A DNA stretch of 64,000 nucleotides from Pseudomonas sp. LRP2-20 (GTDB taxonomy: Bacteria > Pseudomonadota > Gammaproteobacteria > Pseudomonadales > Pseudomonadaceae). The stretch spans positions 3,230,001-3,294,000 of the forward strand of contig NZ_AP025944.1 in the NCBI RefSeq assembly GCF_024349685.1, read 5' to 3'. A program made the translations under genes and the position numbers. The notes beneath the pieces were generated by a model that made no database searches, was not told where the DNA came from, and saw nothing but the letters and a program-made list of their open reading frames with translations. This document shows positions 56,662-64,000 of this stretch, piece by piece (the first letter of the stretch is position 1; every line of letters starts with the position of its first letter).

Positions 56662-57648
56662 TCATTTGTACTCGATCAGCAGCGCCTTGCCGGACGCATA
56701 CCTGTTAAGCAGGAACTTTGCCTGGCCGAGCATCTCGGGAAACTTGCCCAGCACCAGAAACACCGCCTGCCACCAGTTTTCCCGCGTCGAACGCTCGCCG
56801 CGGCGGGCCAGGCGCACGATCTGCAACGGATAGACCAGCAACAACCATAGCCCCCAACCGCCCGACAGCAGGCTCACGGCCAGGATCGCCAGTGGCAGGT
56901 TGAGGCCCCATAACCAGGCGCGCCGTGATTCGCGCAGCCAATGGCGTTCCGGTGTCTGCCCATGCAGGTAGGCACCTTCGGCATAGGCATAACCCGCCCG
57001 CAGACTGCGCCGCCACCATTGCCCGAAACGGGTCATGGCGGCATCGTGCAGGGTCATTTCATCCGCCAGGCGCCAGACCTTCCAGCCACCAGCGCGCAAG
57101 CGCACGCAGAGCTCCGGCTCTTCGCCGGCAATCAGTTCCGGGCGAAAACCGGACACCGCCATGAACGCGTCGACACGCATCAGTGCATCCCCCCCGCAGG
57201 CCTTGGCTTCCCCCACTGGCGTGTCCCACTCCAGGTCGCAGAGCAGGTTGTACACCGAGCGCTGCGGGAAGCGCTCGCGGCGCCGCCCGCACACCACCGC
57301 CACGTCCGGGTGCTGGTCGAGAAATGCCTGGGCCTTGCCCAGCCAGCCGGCATCCACTTCACAGTCGCCGTCGACGAACTGCACATGGCGGATGCCGGGC
57401 ACGATGCCTTGCAAGCAGGCAAAGCCTTCGTTGCGCGCCCGAGCCGCGGTAAAGGGTTGCGTCATGTCCAGCGCCACCACTTCGACGCCAAGGCGCTTCG
57501 CCAGCTGCACCGAGCCGTCGGAGGAGCCGGAGTCGACGTACACCAGCTGGTCCGCACGGCCCGTCAGGGACAACAGGCAGCGCTCCAGGCGCTGGCCTTC
57601 ATTGCGGCCGATCACCACCACTCCAATGCCTGTTTCCATGGGCCTCAC
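56662..57648 (-). CDS. Glycosyltransferase family 2
   Basis: 328 residues. The GT-A fold begins with VVVIGRNEGQRLERCLLSL and has DSGSSDGS and VDGDCEVDAGWL (DxD-like), with KACGGDALMRV further on. One or two helices near residues 250-280 anchor it. The stop is 1 base before the VirK start. It contributes one sugar to the repeat unit. Confidence 0.88.
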   Translation of the reverse strand: MRPMETGIGVVVIGRNEGQRLERCLLSLTGRADQLVYVDSGSSDGSVQLAKRLGVEVVALDMTQPFTAARARNEGFACLQGIVPGIRHVQFVDGDCEVDAGWLGKAQAFLDQHPDVAVVCGRRRERFPQRSVYNLLCDLEWDTPVGEAKACGGDALMRVDAFMAVSGFRPELIAGEEPELCVRLRAGGWKVWRLADEMTLHDAAMTRFGQWWRRSLRAGYAYAEGAYLHGQTPERHWLRESRRAWLWGLNLPLAILAVSLLSGGWGLWLLLVYPLQIVRLARRGERSTRENWWQAVFLVLGKFPEMLGQAKFLLNRYASGKALLIEYK

Positions 57649-57667
57649 TCCTCAGCTGCGGGCTGAG

Positions 57668-58192
57668 TCACGTGTACTGCATCGCATCGCTGTGCTTGCG
57701 CACCTTGATGGTCGCGGGCACCCCCACTGCCAGGCAGTTGTCCGGCACATCGGTCAGCACCACCGCGTTCGAGCCTATCGCCACGTTGTTACCGATGCGT
57801 ATATTGCCCAGCACCTTGGCCCCGGCGCCGATATCCACGTTGTTGCCGAACACCGGGGCGATGGGTTCGTCGACATTCTTCAGGCCCACCACCACACCAT
57901 TGCGGATCCGGCAGTCATCGCCAAAACGCGCATAGCCACTGATGACGATGCCGCCGAAGTGGTCGATGACGAAGTTGCGGCCGATCACCACCTCGCAAGG
58001 CAACTCCACCCCGGTGATGATCTGTACGAACTTGAACAGCACCTTGTAGACGAAGGAGCACAGCTTGCGCAGCAGGGCCGGGCGTACGCCATAGCGCCAG
58101 CGACCGAAGCGGTAGACCAGCAGCACCCAGAACCCCTGGGCGCCCCAATCACCACCATGAGCGCGCAAGTCCGCGCGGATGTTATCGAACAT
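57668..58192 (-). CDS. Serine O-acetyltransferase-like hexapeptide acyltransferase
   Basis: 174 residues from MFDNIRADLRAH. The left-handed beta-helix region contains HFGGIVISGYARFGDDC and GNNVDIGAGAKVLGNIRIGNNVAIGSNAVVL, close to the SAT type. In this setting it more likely acetylates a sugar of the exopolysaccharide than serine. It lies 8 bases downstream of the glycosyltransferase gene. Confidence 0.86.
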   Translation of the reverse strand: MFDNIRADLRAHGGDWGAQGFWVLLVYRFGRWRYGVRPALLRKLCSFVYKVLFKFVQIITGVELPCEVVIGRNFVIDHFGGIVISGYARFGDDCRIRNGVVVGLKNVDEPIAPVFGNNVDIGAGAKVLGNIRIGNNVAIGSNAVVLTDVPDNCLAVGVPATIKVRKHSDAMQYT

Positions 58193-58200
58193 GGTTTCAC

Positions 58201-59157
58201 CTACCGTGTGGGTTGGCTGGCAAACTGGGTCTTGAACAACAGCGACCAGGTGGCGTGGGTGTGCCGCCAGCATGCCTTGATCGCAGCCAGGCCGCGGCCC
58301 TTGAGCAATGCCTTGAGCGCCAGCACCAGGTCGCCCAGGCTCACCAGCAGCATGTGCAAGGCCAGCCCCGCCGCGCCGTGATGCTTGCGGAAATACAGCA
58401 GTTCGCTCTCGATCTGATAACCGGATATCTGCCGGCTCGCCGCTTCAAGTTCGGCCACTGACTTGGAGCTTTCACCGCCGATGTGCACCACGGTGGTACC
58501 GGGGAAGTACACCACTTTCCAGCCGGCCGCCTTTACCCGCTTGCAATGGTCCACCTCTTCGTAATAGAGGAAGTAACGCGGGTCGAACAGGCCCACCTGG
58601 TCGAGCACTTCACGGCGCACCAGGTAGAAGCAACCGGGCAGCCAGTCACACTCACGCACCGAGGCGTGGTCCCAGTCCATTTCATCGACCATTTTCAGGC
58701 CCGGGAAGAAACGCCCGAGCCCGGTGCGCCCGACAAATACGTTCAAGGGTGTCGGGAAATAGCGGCAACTCGGTTGCAGGTCACCGTCACGGCCCACCAG
58801 GCGCACACCGAGAATGCCGCACTCCGGGTGGGCTTCCATGTAGTCGACGGTTTTCTGCAGGCTGTCGGCAGCCACGAAGGCATCGGTATTGAGCAGCAGC
58901 GCGTACTTGCCTTGCAGGTGCGCCAGCAGCTGATTGTTGGCGCGGCCGAAACCGACATTGGCCTTGTTGCTCAGTAACAGGGCTTCAGGGCAAACCTTGC
59001 CCAGGCGCTCGACCGAGTCATCAACCGAGGCATTGTCCACCACCAGGTAGCTGGCCAGCGCTTCGCCTCCGGCGGCGCGCAGCGCATCGAACATCGGCTG
59101 CAGCAACGAAGCGGTGTTGAAGTTGACCACCATCACATCGACCGGCTTCTTATCCAT
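58201..59157 (-). CDS. Rhamnosyltransferase-like glycosyltransferase family 2
   Basis: 318 residues. VMVVNFNTASLLQPM, LLLNTDAFV, and the LPGCFYLVRREVLDQVGLFD ... FLYYEEVDHCKRVKAAGW block place it with the WbbL/rhamnosyltransferase type. It overlaps the upstream acyltransferase gene by 8 bases. It probably adds a side or backbone sugar, possibly rhamnose. Confidence 0.88.
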   Translation of the reverse strand: MDKKPVDVMVVNFNTASLLQPMFDALRAAGGEALASYLVVDNASVDDSVERLGKVCPEALLLSNKANVGFGRANNQLLAHLQGKYALLLNTDAFVAADSLQKTVDYMEAHPECGILGVRLVGRDGDLQPSCRYFPTPLNVFVGRTGLGRFFPGLKMVDEMDWDHASVRECDWLPGCFYLVRREVLDQVGLFDPRYFLYYEEVDHCKRVKAAGWKVVYFPGTTVVHIGGESSKSVAELEAASRQISGYQIESELLYFRKHHGAAGLALHMLLVSLGDLVLALKALLKGRGLAAIKACWRHTHATWSLLFKTQFASQPTR

Positions 59158-59767
59158 TGCTGCCGTCCCCGAAGAAATAGCGACGCCTGTGCATCGCCAA
59201 TGTTGCCTCCAGCGAAGGGTCGAAGGAGCCTTTGCGTTGCTTGATCAGGTCTATCCAGGGGTAGGTGTTGCAGCGTTCCTCGACCCGCTTGATCAGGTCG
59301 GCAGTGGTGCAAATGAACTTGGCCGGGTTGCCGCCGACTACGGTACCCGGAGCTACGTCCTTGGTCACGACAGCACCGGCAGCCACCACCGAATCAGGCC
59401 CGATGGTAACCCGCGGCATGACGATCGCGCCGTGGCCGACAAAACTGTTGTCCTTGACGTCGATGACACCGACCGAGTCCAGCTTCCCGCCGTAGCAGAT
59501 TTCGATCAGCGCCACCACGCCGTCATGGCCGATCAGGGTGCAATCGGACAAGCCGACGTTATTGCCGATGCGTACCAGTGCCGGGTCGGTAACGTTGCAA
59601 CCGACGTTCATGTGAAAGTTGCTGCCCACCGAATAGAACTTGCCCCATCGACACTGAAATTCGCCCCACTGCCTCGGTGTGGGTTTGCACAGTTTCAGGT
59701 AGGCGGTAACGCCTCGCCCAGTGGTGTTGGCATAATGCGCCACTGCATTGCGTATCCATCCAAACAT
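59150..59767 (-). CDS. Hexapeptide-repeat acyltransferase
   Basis: 205 residues from MFGWIRNAVAHY. The parallel beta-helix repeats (VRIGNNVGLSDC, NSFVGHGAIVMPRVTIGPDSVVAAGAVVTKDV) and the GNPAK segment are of the maltose/galactoside acetyltransferase type. It is a likely O-acetyltransferase for the exopolysaccharide. It is preceded by a 127-base gap after the GMC gene. Confidence 0.87.
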   Translation of the reverse strand: MFGWIRNAVAHYANTTGRGVTAYLKLCKPTPRQWGEFQCRWGKFYSVGSNFHMNVGCNVTDPALVRIGNNVGLSDCTLIGHDGVVALIEICYGGKLDSVGVIDVKDNSFVGHGAIVMPRVTIGPDSVVAAGAVVTKDVAPGTVVGGNPAKFICTTADLIKRVEERCNTYPWIDLIKQRKGSFDPSLEATLAMHRRRYFFGDGSNG

Positions 59768-59894
59768 ATGGCAAGCCTCGCAAGTCAAGCGATCCTGGAC
59801 TGTCCCTGAGGCGAACAAGGTCTCGTTCTTGTGGGTGCTGACCCTGTTGCACTCAACCCTTACACACCGCTACTTCAGTTTCAGTTCAACCGGT

Positions 59895-61361
59895 TCAGGC
59901 CGCTGCCCCGTTTGCCGAGCGCATTTTCTCGTTGAGGTGGTCGGCCAGCCTCAAGGCGAACTGCAGCAACGGCATTGTCGGGTTCGAGGCCCCGCCGGTG
60001 GCGAACACACTGCTGCCGGCGACATAGAGGTTTTCGATGCCGAACACCTTGCAGTTGATATCCACCACCCCGTCCTTGGCACTGGCCGCCATCCGCGTGG
60101 TCCCCATGTGATGTGCATGCGGCGACAGCATCAGCGGCAGGCTGGTGTCGTAGACGTAATCGCTGAGCTTGATGAAACCCAGGCCCATTTCGGCGAACTG
60201 CTTGGCCAGTTCGTTGCCGATGCACTTGATGGTGTGCCGGTCATCGGCGCTCAATACCCAGTTGACATTGACCTTGGCCACACCCAGTTCGTCCTTTTCA
60301 TCCAGCAGCGAGATACGACTCTGAACGTTGGGGAACTGCTCGATCAGCGTGGTGATCACGCCATCGCCCGGGCAGCTGAACTTGGCTACGAATTCGATCT
60401 TGCTGGCCACGCCCATTTCACAGGCCAGGTTTTCCAGAAAGCGCTTCACTTCGGCCGTGCGGCCGTAGGTCCGCACATCTTCCAGCACAGACGCCAGTAC
60501 ATTGCCCTTGCCGGCGTGGTATTCGGCGACGAAGGCATCGGTGGTGAAGTACTGACGCGGCTCGGTGTCCTCCCCGCTGCGCAGGATGAACTTGCCCATG
60601 TCGATATTCAGGTGCTCCATGAAGCAGCGACCGACCAGGCCGTCTTTGCGAACAATGCCCGCGTCGGCCAACGACTGGCTGTTGAGCAGCTGCCTGGCGT
60701 TTTCAATGGCGCCCATGGCCAGGATATAGTTGCGCGCGATGACCGGCTGACGCTTGCCGTCGTAATCGGACACCTGAACAGCTTTCAGTTGGCCTTTGGC
60801 CTGATCGAACAGGAGGTCGACGCAGTTGCAGTTGATGAACACATCCAGCCCAGGCGTTTCGTCGAGCTCCGTGGCGTATTTCTGCGCAAAACGTGTTGGC
60901 GGGCTGAGCAGGAAACGGTCGGCGTCGAAATCGCCACCTTTCAGGCCCGGATTCACCGCGCGAAACTCAGCGCCCTGGGGCAGGTCGACGATCTCCATGG
61001 CGCCCGGCAGATAGCGCTCGATTTCAGCATAAGGGATCGGCCAACCGGGCATGTCGCCTGGCGGTGGCACGGCAAAATCAGATGCGGTGAAGGGCCGGCA
61101 ACGCCCCATCCAGTGATTGGAGGTGCCGCCCAGGTAACGCAGGCGGGCTTCCCCGGGATATAGCTCGAGGCCGGTGGAGGTGCACTTGTACAGCACCTGC
61201 GAGCGCGGTGTGTATTCGCGCCCGCCCCCTTCGAGCAACGCCACGCTCCATCCCGCACCCGCCAGGCGCAAGGCCAGCGTGATCCCCGCCGGGCCTGCAC
61301 CGATGATGCAGAAGTCGTAAGCGTGACGCAGGGTCTTGTCGGCGTCGTAATCCTTGATCAT
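59895..61361 (-). CDS. GMC-type FAD oxidoreductase without signal peptide
   Basis: 488 residues. The FAD dinucleotide fold CIIGAGPAGITLALRLAGAGW lies at about 18-38, with GGTSNHWMGRCRP, and a C-terminal SPHAHHMGTTRMA ... VDINCKVFGIENLYVAGSSVFATGGASNPTMPLLQFALRLADHL block that carries the GMC active-site His/Asn. Such enzymes oxidise sugars or alcohols. The protein has no signal peptide itself but is translationally coupled (ATGA) to a tiny Tat-signal protein, hinting at export as a complex and action on the glycan outside the cytoplasm. Confidence 0.87.
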   Translation of the reverse strand: MIKDYDADKTLRHAYDFCIIGAGPAGITLALRLAGAGWSVALLEGGGREYTPRSQVLYKCTSTGLELYPGEARLRYLGGTSNHWMGRCRPFTASDFAVPPPGDMPGWPIPYAEIERYLPGAMEIVDLPQGAEFRAVNPGLKGGDFDADRFLLSPPTRFAQKYATELDETPGLDVFINCNCVDLLFDQAKGQLKAVQVSDYDGKRQPVIARNYILAMGAIENARQLLNSQSLADAGIVRKDGLVGRCFMEHLNIDMGKFILRSGEDTEPRQYFTTDAFVAEYHAGKGNVLASVLEDVRTYGRTAEVKRFLENLACEMGVASKIEFVAKFSCPGDGVITTLIEQFPNVQSRISLLDEKDELGVAKVNVNWVLSADDRHTIKCIGNELAKQFAEMGLGFIKLSDYVYDTSLPLMLSPHAHHMGTTRMAASAKDGVVDINCKVFGIENLYVAGSSVFATGGASNPTMPLLQFALRLADHLNEKMRSANGAAA

Positions 61362-61567
61362 GAGCGTCCGTCCTGGCCGTCCTGGAAGTAGCCAACCGGC
61401 AACACCCAGCCATTGATGATGACGAAGCCACCCTTTGCCGCAGGTTTGCGCGCAGCATTGGCATTGTCATTCACACCGAACAAGGCCGCTCCGGCACCCA
61501 ACAAGACACAATTGCGAATGAAGCCTCTGCGCCCCAGCAACGGCGTACAAAACTGCAGCTTCCCCAT
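61358..61567 (-). CDS. 69-residue Tat-signal mini protein preceding the GMC oxidoreductase
   Basis: The start MGKLQFCTP leads to a twin-arginine motif (LLGRRGFIRN, about residues 11-20), a hydrophobic stretch VLLGAGAALFG and an ANA-type cleavage site near residue 39. The mature part is only about 30 residues (KPAAKGGFVIINGWVLPVGY...). The stop overlaps the oxidoreductase start as ATGA. By analogy with the Tat-bearing small subunits of gluconate and glucose dehydrogenases it may carry the signal-less partner to the periplasm. Confidence 0.75.
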   Translation of the reverse strand: MGKLQFCTPLLGRRGFIRNCVLLGAGAALFGVNDNANAARKPAAKGGFVIINGWVLPVGYFQDGQDGRS

Positions 61568-61573
61568 GATCAC

Positions 61574-61860
61574 AGCCCCATACCGTTGATTTTATTATGC
61601 CCCGCGCTCTGCTGCGGGCCTTGTCGGGCGACCATCAGGGTCAATCGAAAAAGCGCGTCAACCGAGCGGCACAGAGTGCCCCTTTGGCAATCATAGGCAT
61701 AACCAGCGCCACGCGCCTGTGCTGGAAACTTCGCATCGCCACAACTTCAATCGACTGCATGACGTCAATCTCTGACCGAATGGCTAGAAGTCACTATAGT
61801 TTCATTTAGCCACGATGCTAGCCTCCATCCAGCCCACCGAGGGATAGGTGCCTACAACCC
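61574..61860. promoter_or_regulatory. Divergent promoter region of the exopolysaccharide locus
   Basis: About 290 bases between the leftward run (Tat mini protein to the initiating transferase) and the rightward polymerase gene. The stretch near 61780-61830 is AT-richer (CACTATAGTTTCATTTAGCC). Regulatory sites such as FleQ boxes were not recognised. Confidence 0.5.
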
Positions 61861-63387
61861 ATGCCAGAACATCTACGAGCCCTGGTCGTCATTGTGTTTG
61901 TGGCCAGTGTGGTTTTCTTCATGGCCCGGCGTCCGGCAACGGACCTGATCCCCCTGACGGACTACAAGCGACGCCGCAACCTGTGGTTTGCCTTGACCCT
62001 GGTGGCATTCTTTGCCCACAGCTTCTGGCTGTATGCCGCCGCCGCCACGGTCATCCTGCTGGTCGCCAGGCGCCGCGAGCACAACCCGCTGGCGCTGTTT
62101 TTCCTGCTGTTGTTCCTGATCCCGCCGGCGATGACCGAAATACCCGGTTTTGGCGTGATCAACTACCTGTTCGACATCAATCACCAACGCGTCCTGACCC
62201 TGTGCGTGCTGCTGCCGGCCGCCTTGGTGCTGAGCAAGCAAAGCGAGAGCATTCGCTTCGGCCGCCTGCTGGCCGACAAGCTGCTGCTGGCCAGCCTGGT
62301 GCTGACCAGCGCGCTGGCGCTGCGTGAAACCACCGTCACCGACACGCTGCGCCAGGTGCTGAGCCTGTATATCGATGTGTTCCTGCCCTACTACGTGGCC
62401 AGCCGTGGCTTGCGCGAGCTCAGTGACTTCAAGGATGCCATGCTGGCATTCGTCCTCGCTGGCTTCCTCCTGGCGCTGCTCGGGGTTGCCGAGTATGTCC
62501 GTCACTGGCTGCTGTACAACGCCCTGCTCGATGCCCTAGGCCTGCAATGGGACATGAAGGCCTACCTGAGCCGCGGCGGCTCATTGCGCGCCAGTGTCAC
62601 CACCGGGCAAGCCATCGTGCTCGGCTACGTGATGGCCGTTGCCATGGGCCTGTTCCTGTTCGTGCAGCACTTCGTGCAGAAACCTGCACACCGTTATCTG
62701 GGTGCCCTGCTGCTGGCCGCCGGGCTGTTCGCCCCGCTCTCGCGCGGCCCGTGGATAGGTGCCGGCGTGATCGTGGTGGTGTTCATCGCGTTGGGCAGGC
62801 ACGCCGTGTCGCGCCTGGCGTTGCTGGCCCTGGCCGGGGTGCTGGCGATTCCCTTGCTGAGCGTCATGCCCGGTGGCGACAAGGTGCTCGACCTGCTGCC
62901 GTTCATTGGCAAGGTCGACACGGAAAACATCACCTACCGCCAACGCCTGCTCGACAATTCATGGATCGTCATCCAGCGCAACCCGCTGTTCGGCTCCTTC
63001 GATTACCGCAGCACACCGGAAATGCAATCGATGATCCAGGGCGAAGGCATCATCGACATCGTCAACACCTACGTCGGCCTGGCTTTGCGCGTCGGCCTGG
63101 TGGGGTTGGGGCTGTTCCTGGGCTTCTTCGCCTGCATCCTGCTCGGTATCCGCAATGCGATGCGCACGCTCACCGACAACACCGACCCATACCGCCTGTT
63201 GGGGCGGGTATTGCTGGCGACCTTGCTGGGGATCCTGGTGACCATTTTCACCGTCAGCAGCATCACGGTCATCCCGATCGTGTACTGGTCGCTTGCCGGG
63301 CTCAGCGTCGCCTACATCCAGATGATGCGCCGACAACCCGCGACAGCGCTCAGCCAGGTAACCGCCGTCAGCCTTCAACCGAGGTAG
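61861..63387 (+). CDS. O-antigen ligase/polymerase-like membrane protein
   Basis: 508 residues with about eleven to twelve membrane helices. A large periplasmic loop around 340-400 (ENITYRQRLLDNSWIVIQRNPLFG) precedes the last helices; the Arg-rich loop and RNPLFG motif are typical of the Wzy/WaaL family. It should polymerise or ligate exopolysaccharide repeat units. It is the first gene of the rightward arm and overlaps no neighbour. Confidence 0.88.
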   Translation: MPEHLRALVVIVFVASVVFFMARRPATDLIPLTDYKRRRNLWFALTLVAFFAHSFWLYAAAATVILLVARRREHNPLALFFLLLFLIPPAMTEIPGFGVINYLFDINHQRVLTLCVLLPAALVLSKQSESIRFGRLLADKLLLASLVLTSALALRETTVTDTLRQVLSLYIDVFLPYYVASRGLRELSDFKDAMLAFVLAGFLLALLGVAEYVRHWLLYNALLDALGLQWDMKAYLSRGGSLRASVTTGQAIVLGYVMAVAMGLFLFVQHFVQKPAHRYLGALLLAAGLFAPLSRGPWIGAGVIVVVFIALGRHAVSRLALLALAGVLAIPLLSVMPGGDKVLDLLPFIGKVDTENITYRQRLLDNSWIVIQRNPLFGSFDYRSTPEMQSMIQGEGIIDIVNTYVGLALRVGLVGLGLFLGFFACILLGIRNAMRTLTDNTDPYRLLGRVLLATLLGILVTIFTVSSITVIPIVYWSLAGLSVAYIQMMRRQPATALSQVTAVSLQPR

Positions 63388-63391
63388 TTCG

Positions 63392-64000
63392 ATGCCCAGT
63401 CTTGCCCTGTGTACATGGACCCGCACATCGCTCCTGGTCGGCCTGCTGGCTTTGCCGGTGAGCAGCTGGGCCTCGGAATGGATCGTGCGTGTCGACGAGC
63501 AGAACGGCTTGCCGACATTGACCCACGGGGGTGGCCCGGCCTTCGTATCCAGTTTCGACTTCTGGGGCGCGAACTGGGGCTGGACCGGGTTCTATCCAAC
63601 GCTCAAGGTCGAGGGGCCCTATCGCTACACACTGACTGGCAGCAACAAGGACCTGGACTTCGACCTGAAGGCCGACATCCAGAAGCCCCAGACGCAAACC
63701 CTCACCTGGGACTTCGACCTGCAGGCACACAGCAGGCAGAGCAACGTGATGGGTGGCGGCATCGTCTGGCGCTTCGACCCCTCGTTGATTGCCGGGGAAA
63801 TGGGCGACCCGGTGCTGTTGCCTGATAATCGCGGCTGGGCATGGGGCAAGAACCCCCAAGGGCCACATGTCGAAATGCGCTTCGAGCCACCGCTGGCCAA
63901 GGTCTATTTCGAACGGGGCAACACCGACCAGATACGCACCTTCTTCTACACCGACCCGATCAAGGCCGGGCAACAGCGGATCAAGGCGCAGTTGAGCGTG
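63392..64000 (+). CDS. Secreted protein of unknown function, 3' end outside window
   Basis: The start lies 4 bases after the polymerase gene. A signal peptide (about 1-28, ending WAS) leads to a beta-rich domain with many Trp, Gly and Asp residues, e.g. WGANWGWTGFYPTLKVEGP and GGGIVWRFDPS. 203 residues are visible without a stop. The position and secretion suggest a periplasmic glycan-modifying or glycan-binding protein, such as the N-terminal part of a glycoside hydrolase. I recognise no catalytic motif in the visible part. Confidence 0.75.
   Translation, partial: MPSLALCTWTRTSLLVGLLALPVSSWASEWIVRVDEQNGLPTLTHGGGPAFVSSFDFWGANWGWTGFYPTLKVEGPYRYTLTGSNKDLDFDLKADIQKPQTQTLTWDFDLQAHSRQSNVMGGGIVWRFDPSLIAGEMGDPVLLPDNRGWAWGKNPQGPHVEMRFEPPLAKVYFERGNTDQIRTFFYTDPIKAGQQRIKAQLSV

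Noticed and set aside
57668..58192. Cysteine biosynthesis role for the serine acetyltransferase-like gene
   Set aside because: It lacks the long N-terminal helical domain of CysE and lies within a glycan operon, so sugar acetylation is more likely.

Overview
The window looks like a chromosomal segment of a Pseudomonas of the P. putida group. The sequence is GC-rich with GC-ending codons. It carries putida-type REP repeats as convergent pairs, and its gene families are typical of that group: a malonate decarboxylase (mdc/mad) operon, a cobN-chlI-chlD cobaltochelatase operon, a pagL lipid A deacylase, and an exopolysaccharide locus whose order recalls the P. putida Pea cluster next to an sdaA paralogue. 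No rRNA, tRNA, insertion sequence, prophage or CRISPR array was seen.

Layout. 1-5.2 kb: the end of an outer-membrane beta-barrel gene, an LtaS/OpgB-like membrane phosphotransferase, a VpsR-type sigma-54 activator and a small unknown gene. 5.3-12.1 kb (minus strand): cobW-cobN-chlI-VWA behind a cobalamin riboswitch. 12.6-22.0 kb: a lone type 2 isopentenyl-diphosphate isomerase, then mdcR facing the mdcABCDEGH-madLM operon. mdcB carries a REP pair inside its coding sequence. 22.5-29.7 kb: hydroxyisobutyryl-CoA hydrolase-like and acyl-CoA dehydrogenase genes, a XylS/BenR-like regulator, a lipoprotein, hisN, mntP with a manganese (yybP-ykoY) riboswitch, and a tandem universal stress protein. 29.8-34 kb: a Fur-box-linked siderophore receptor, pagL, a PhyH-like dioxygenase and a secreted small protein. 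34-43.7 kb: a putrescine/GABA catabolic region (LysR with succinate-semialdehyde dehydrogenase; AraC with PuuA-like, periplasmic binding and PuuB-like genes), interrupted by an SF1-like helicase gene. 43.8-49.2 kb: a RelE/Xre toxin-antitoxin pair, a DUF3313 lipoprotein, two DUF1842 genes, and sdaA with a divergent LysR gene. 49.2-64 kb: a phosphoethanolamine transferase gene and a large divergent exopolysaccharide locus.

How the genes work together. The mdc/mad set is a complete biotin-independent malonate uptake and decarboxylation pathway, including prosthetic-group synthesis and attachment. The cob operon supplies cobalt insertion under B12 feedback. The puu/sad genes form a route from putrescine through GABA to succinate. 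The exopolysaccharide locus holds an initiating sugar transferase, five further glycosyltransferase-type genes, two hexapeptide acyltransferases, a VirK/YbjX protein, a GMC oxidoreductase with a tiny Tat-signal partner, a polymerase/ligase-like membrane protein and a secreted protein cut by the window end.

The most notable non-standard features are the 69-residue Tat-signal protein translationally coupled to a signal-less GMC oxidoreductase, the REP pair translated within mdcB, and three copies of a 230-290 bp near-palindromic element. Assignments rest on reading the sequence and on family knowledge; no database search was run.
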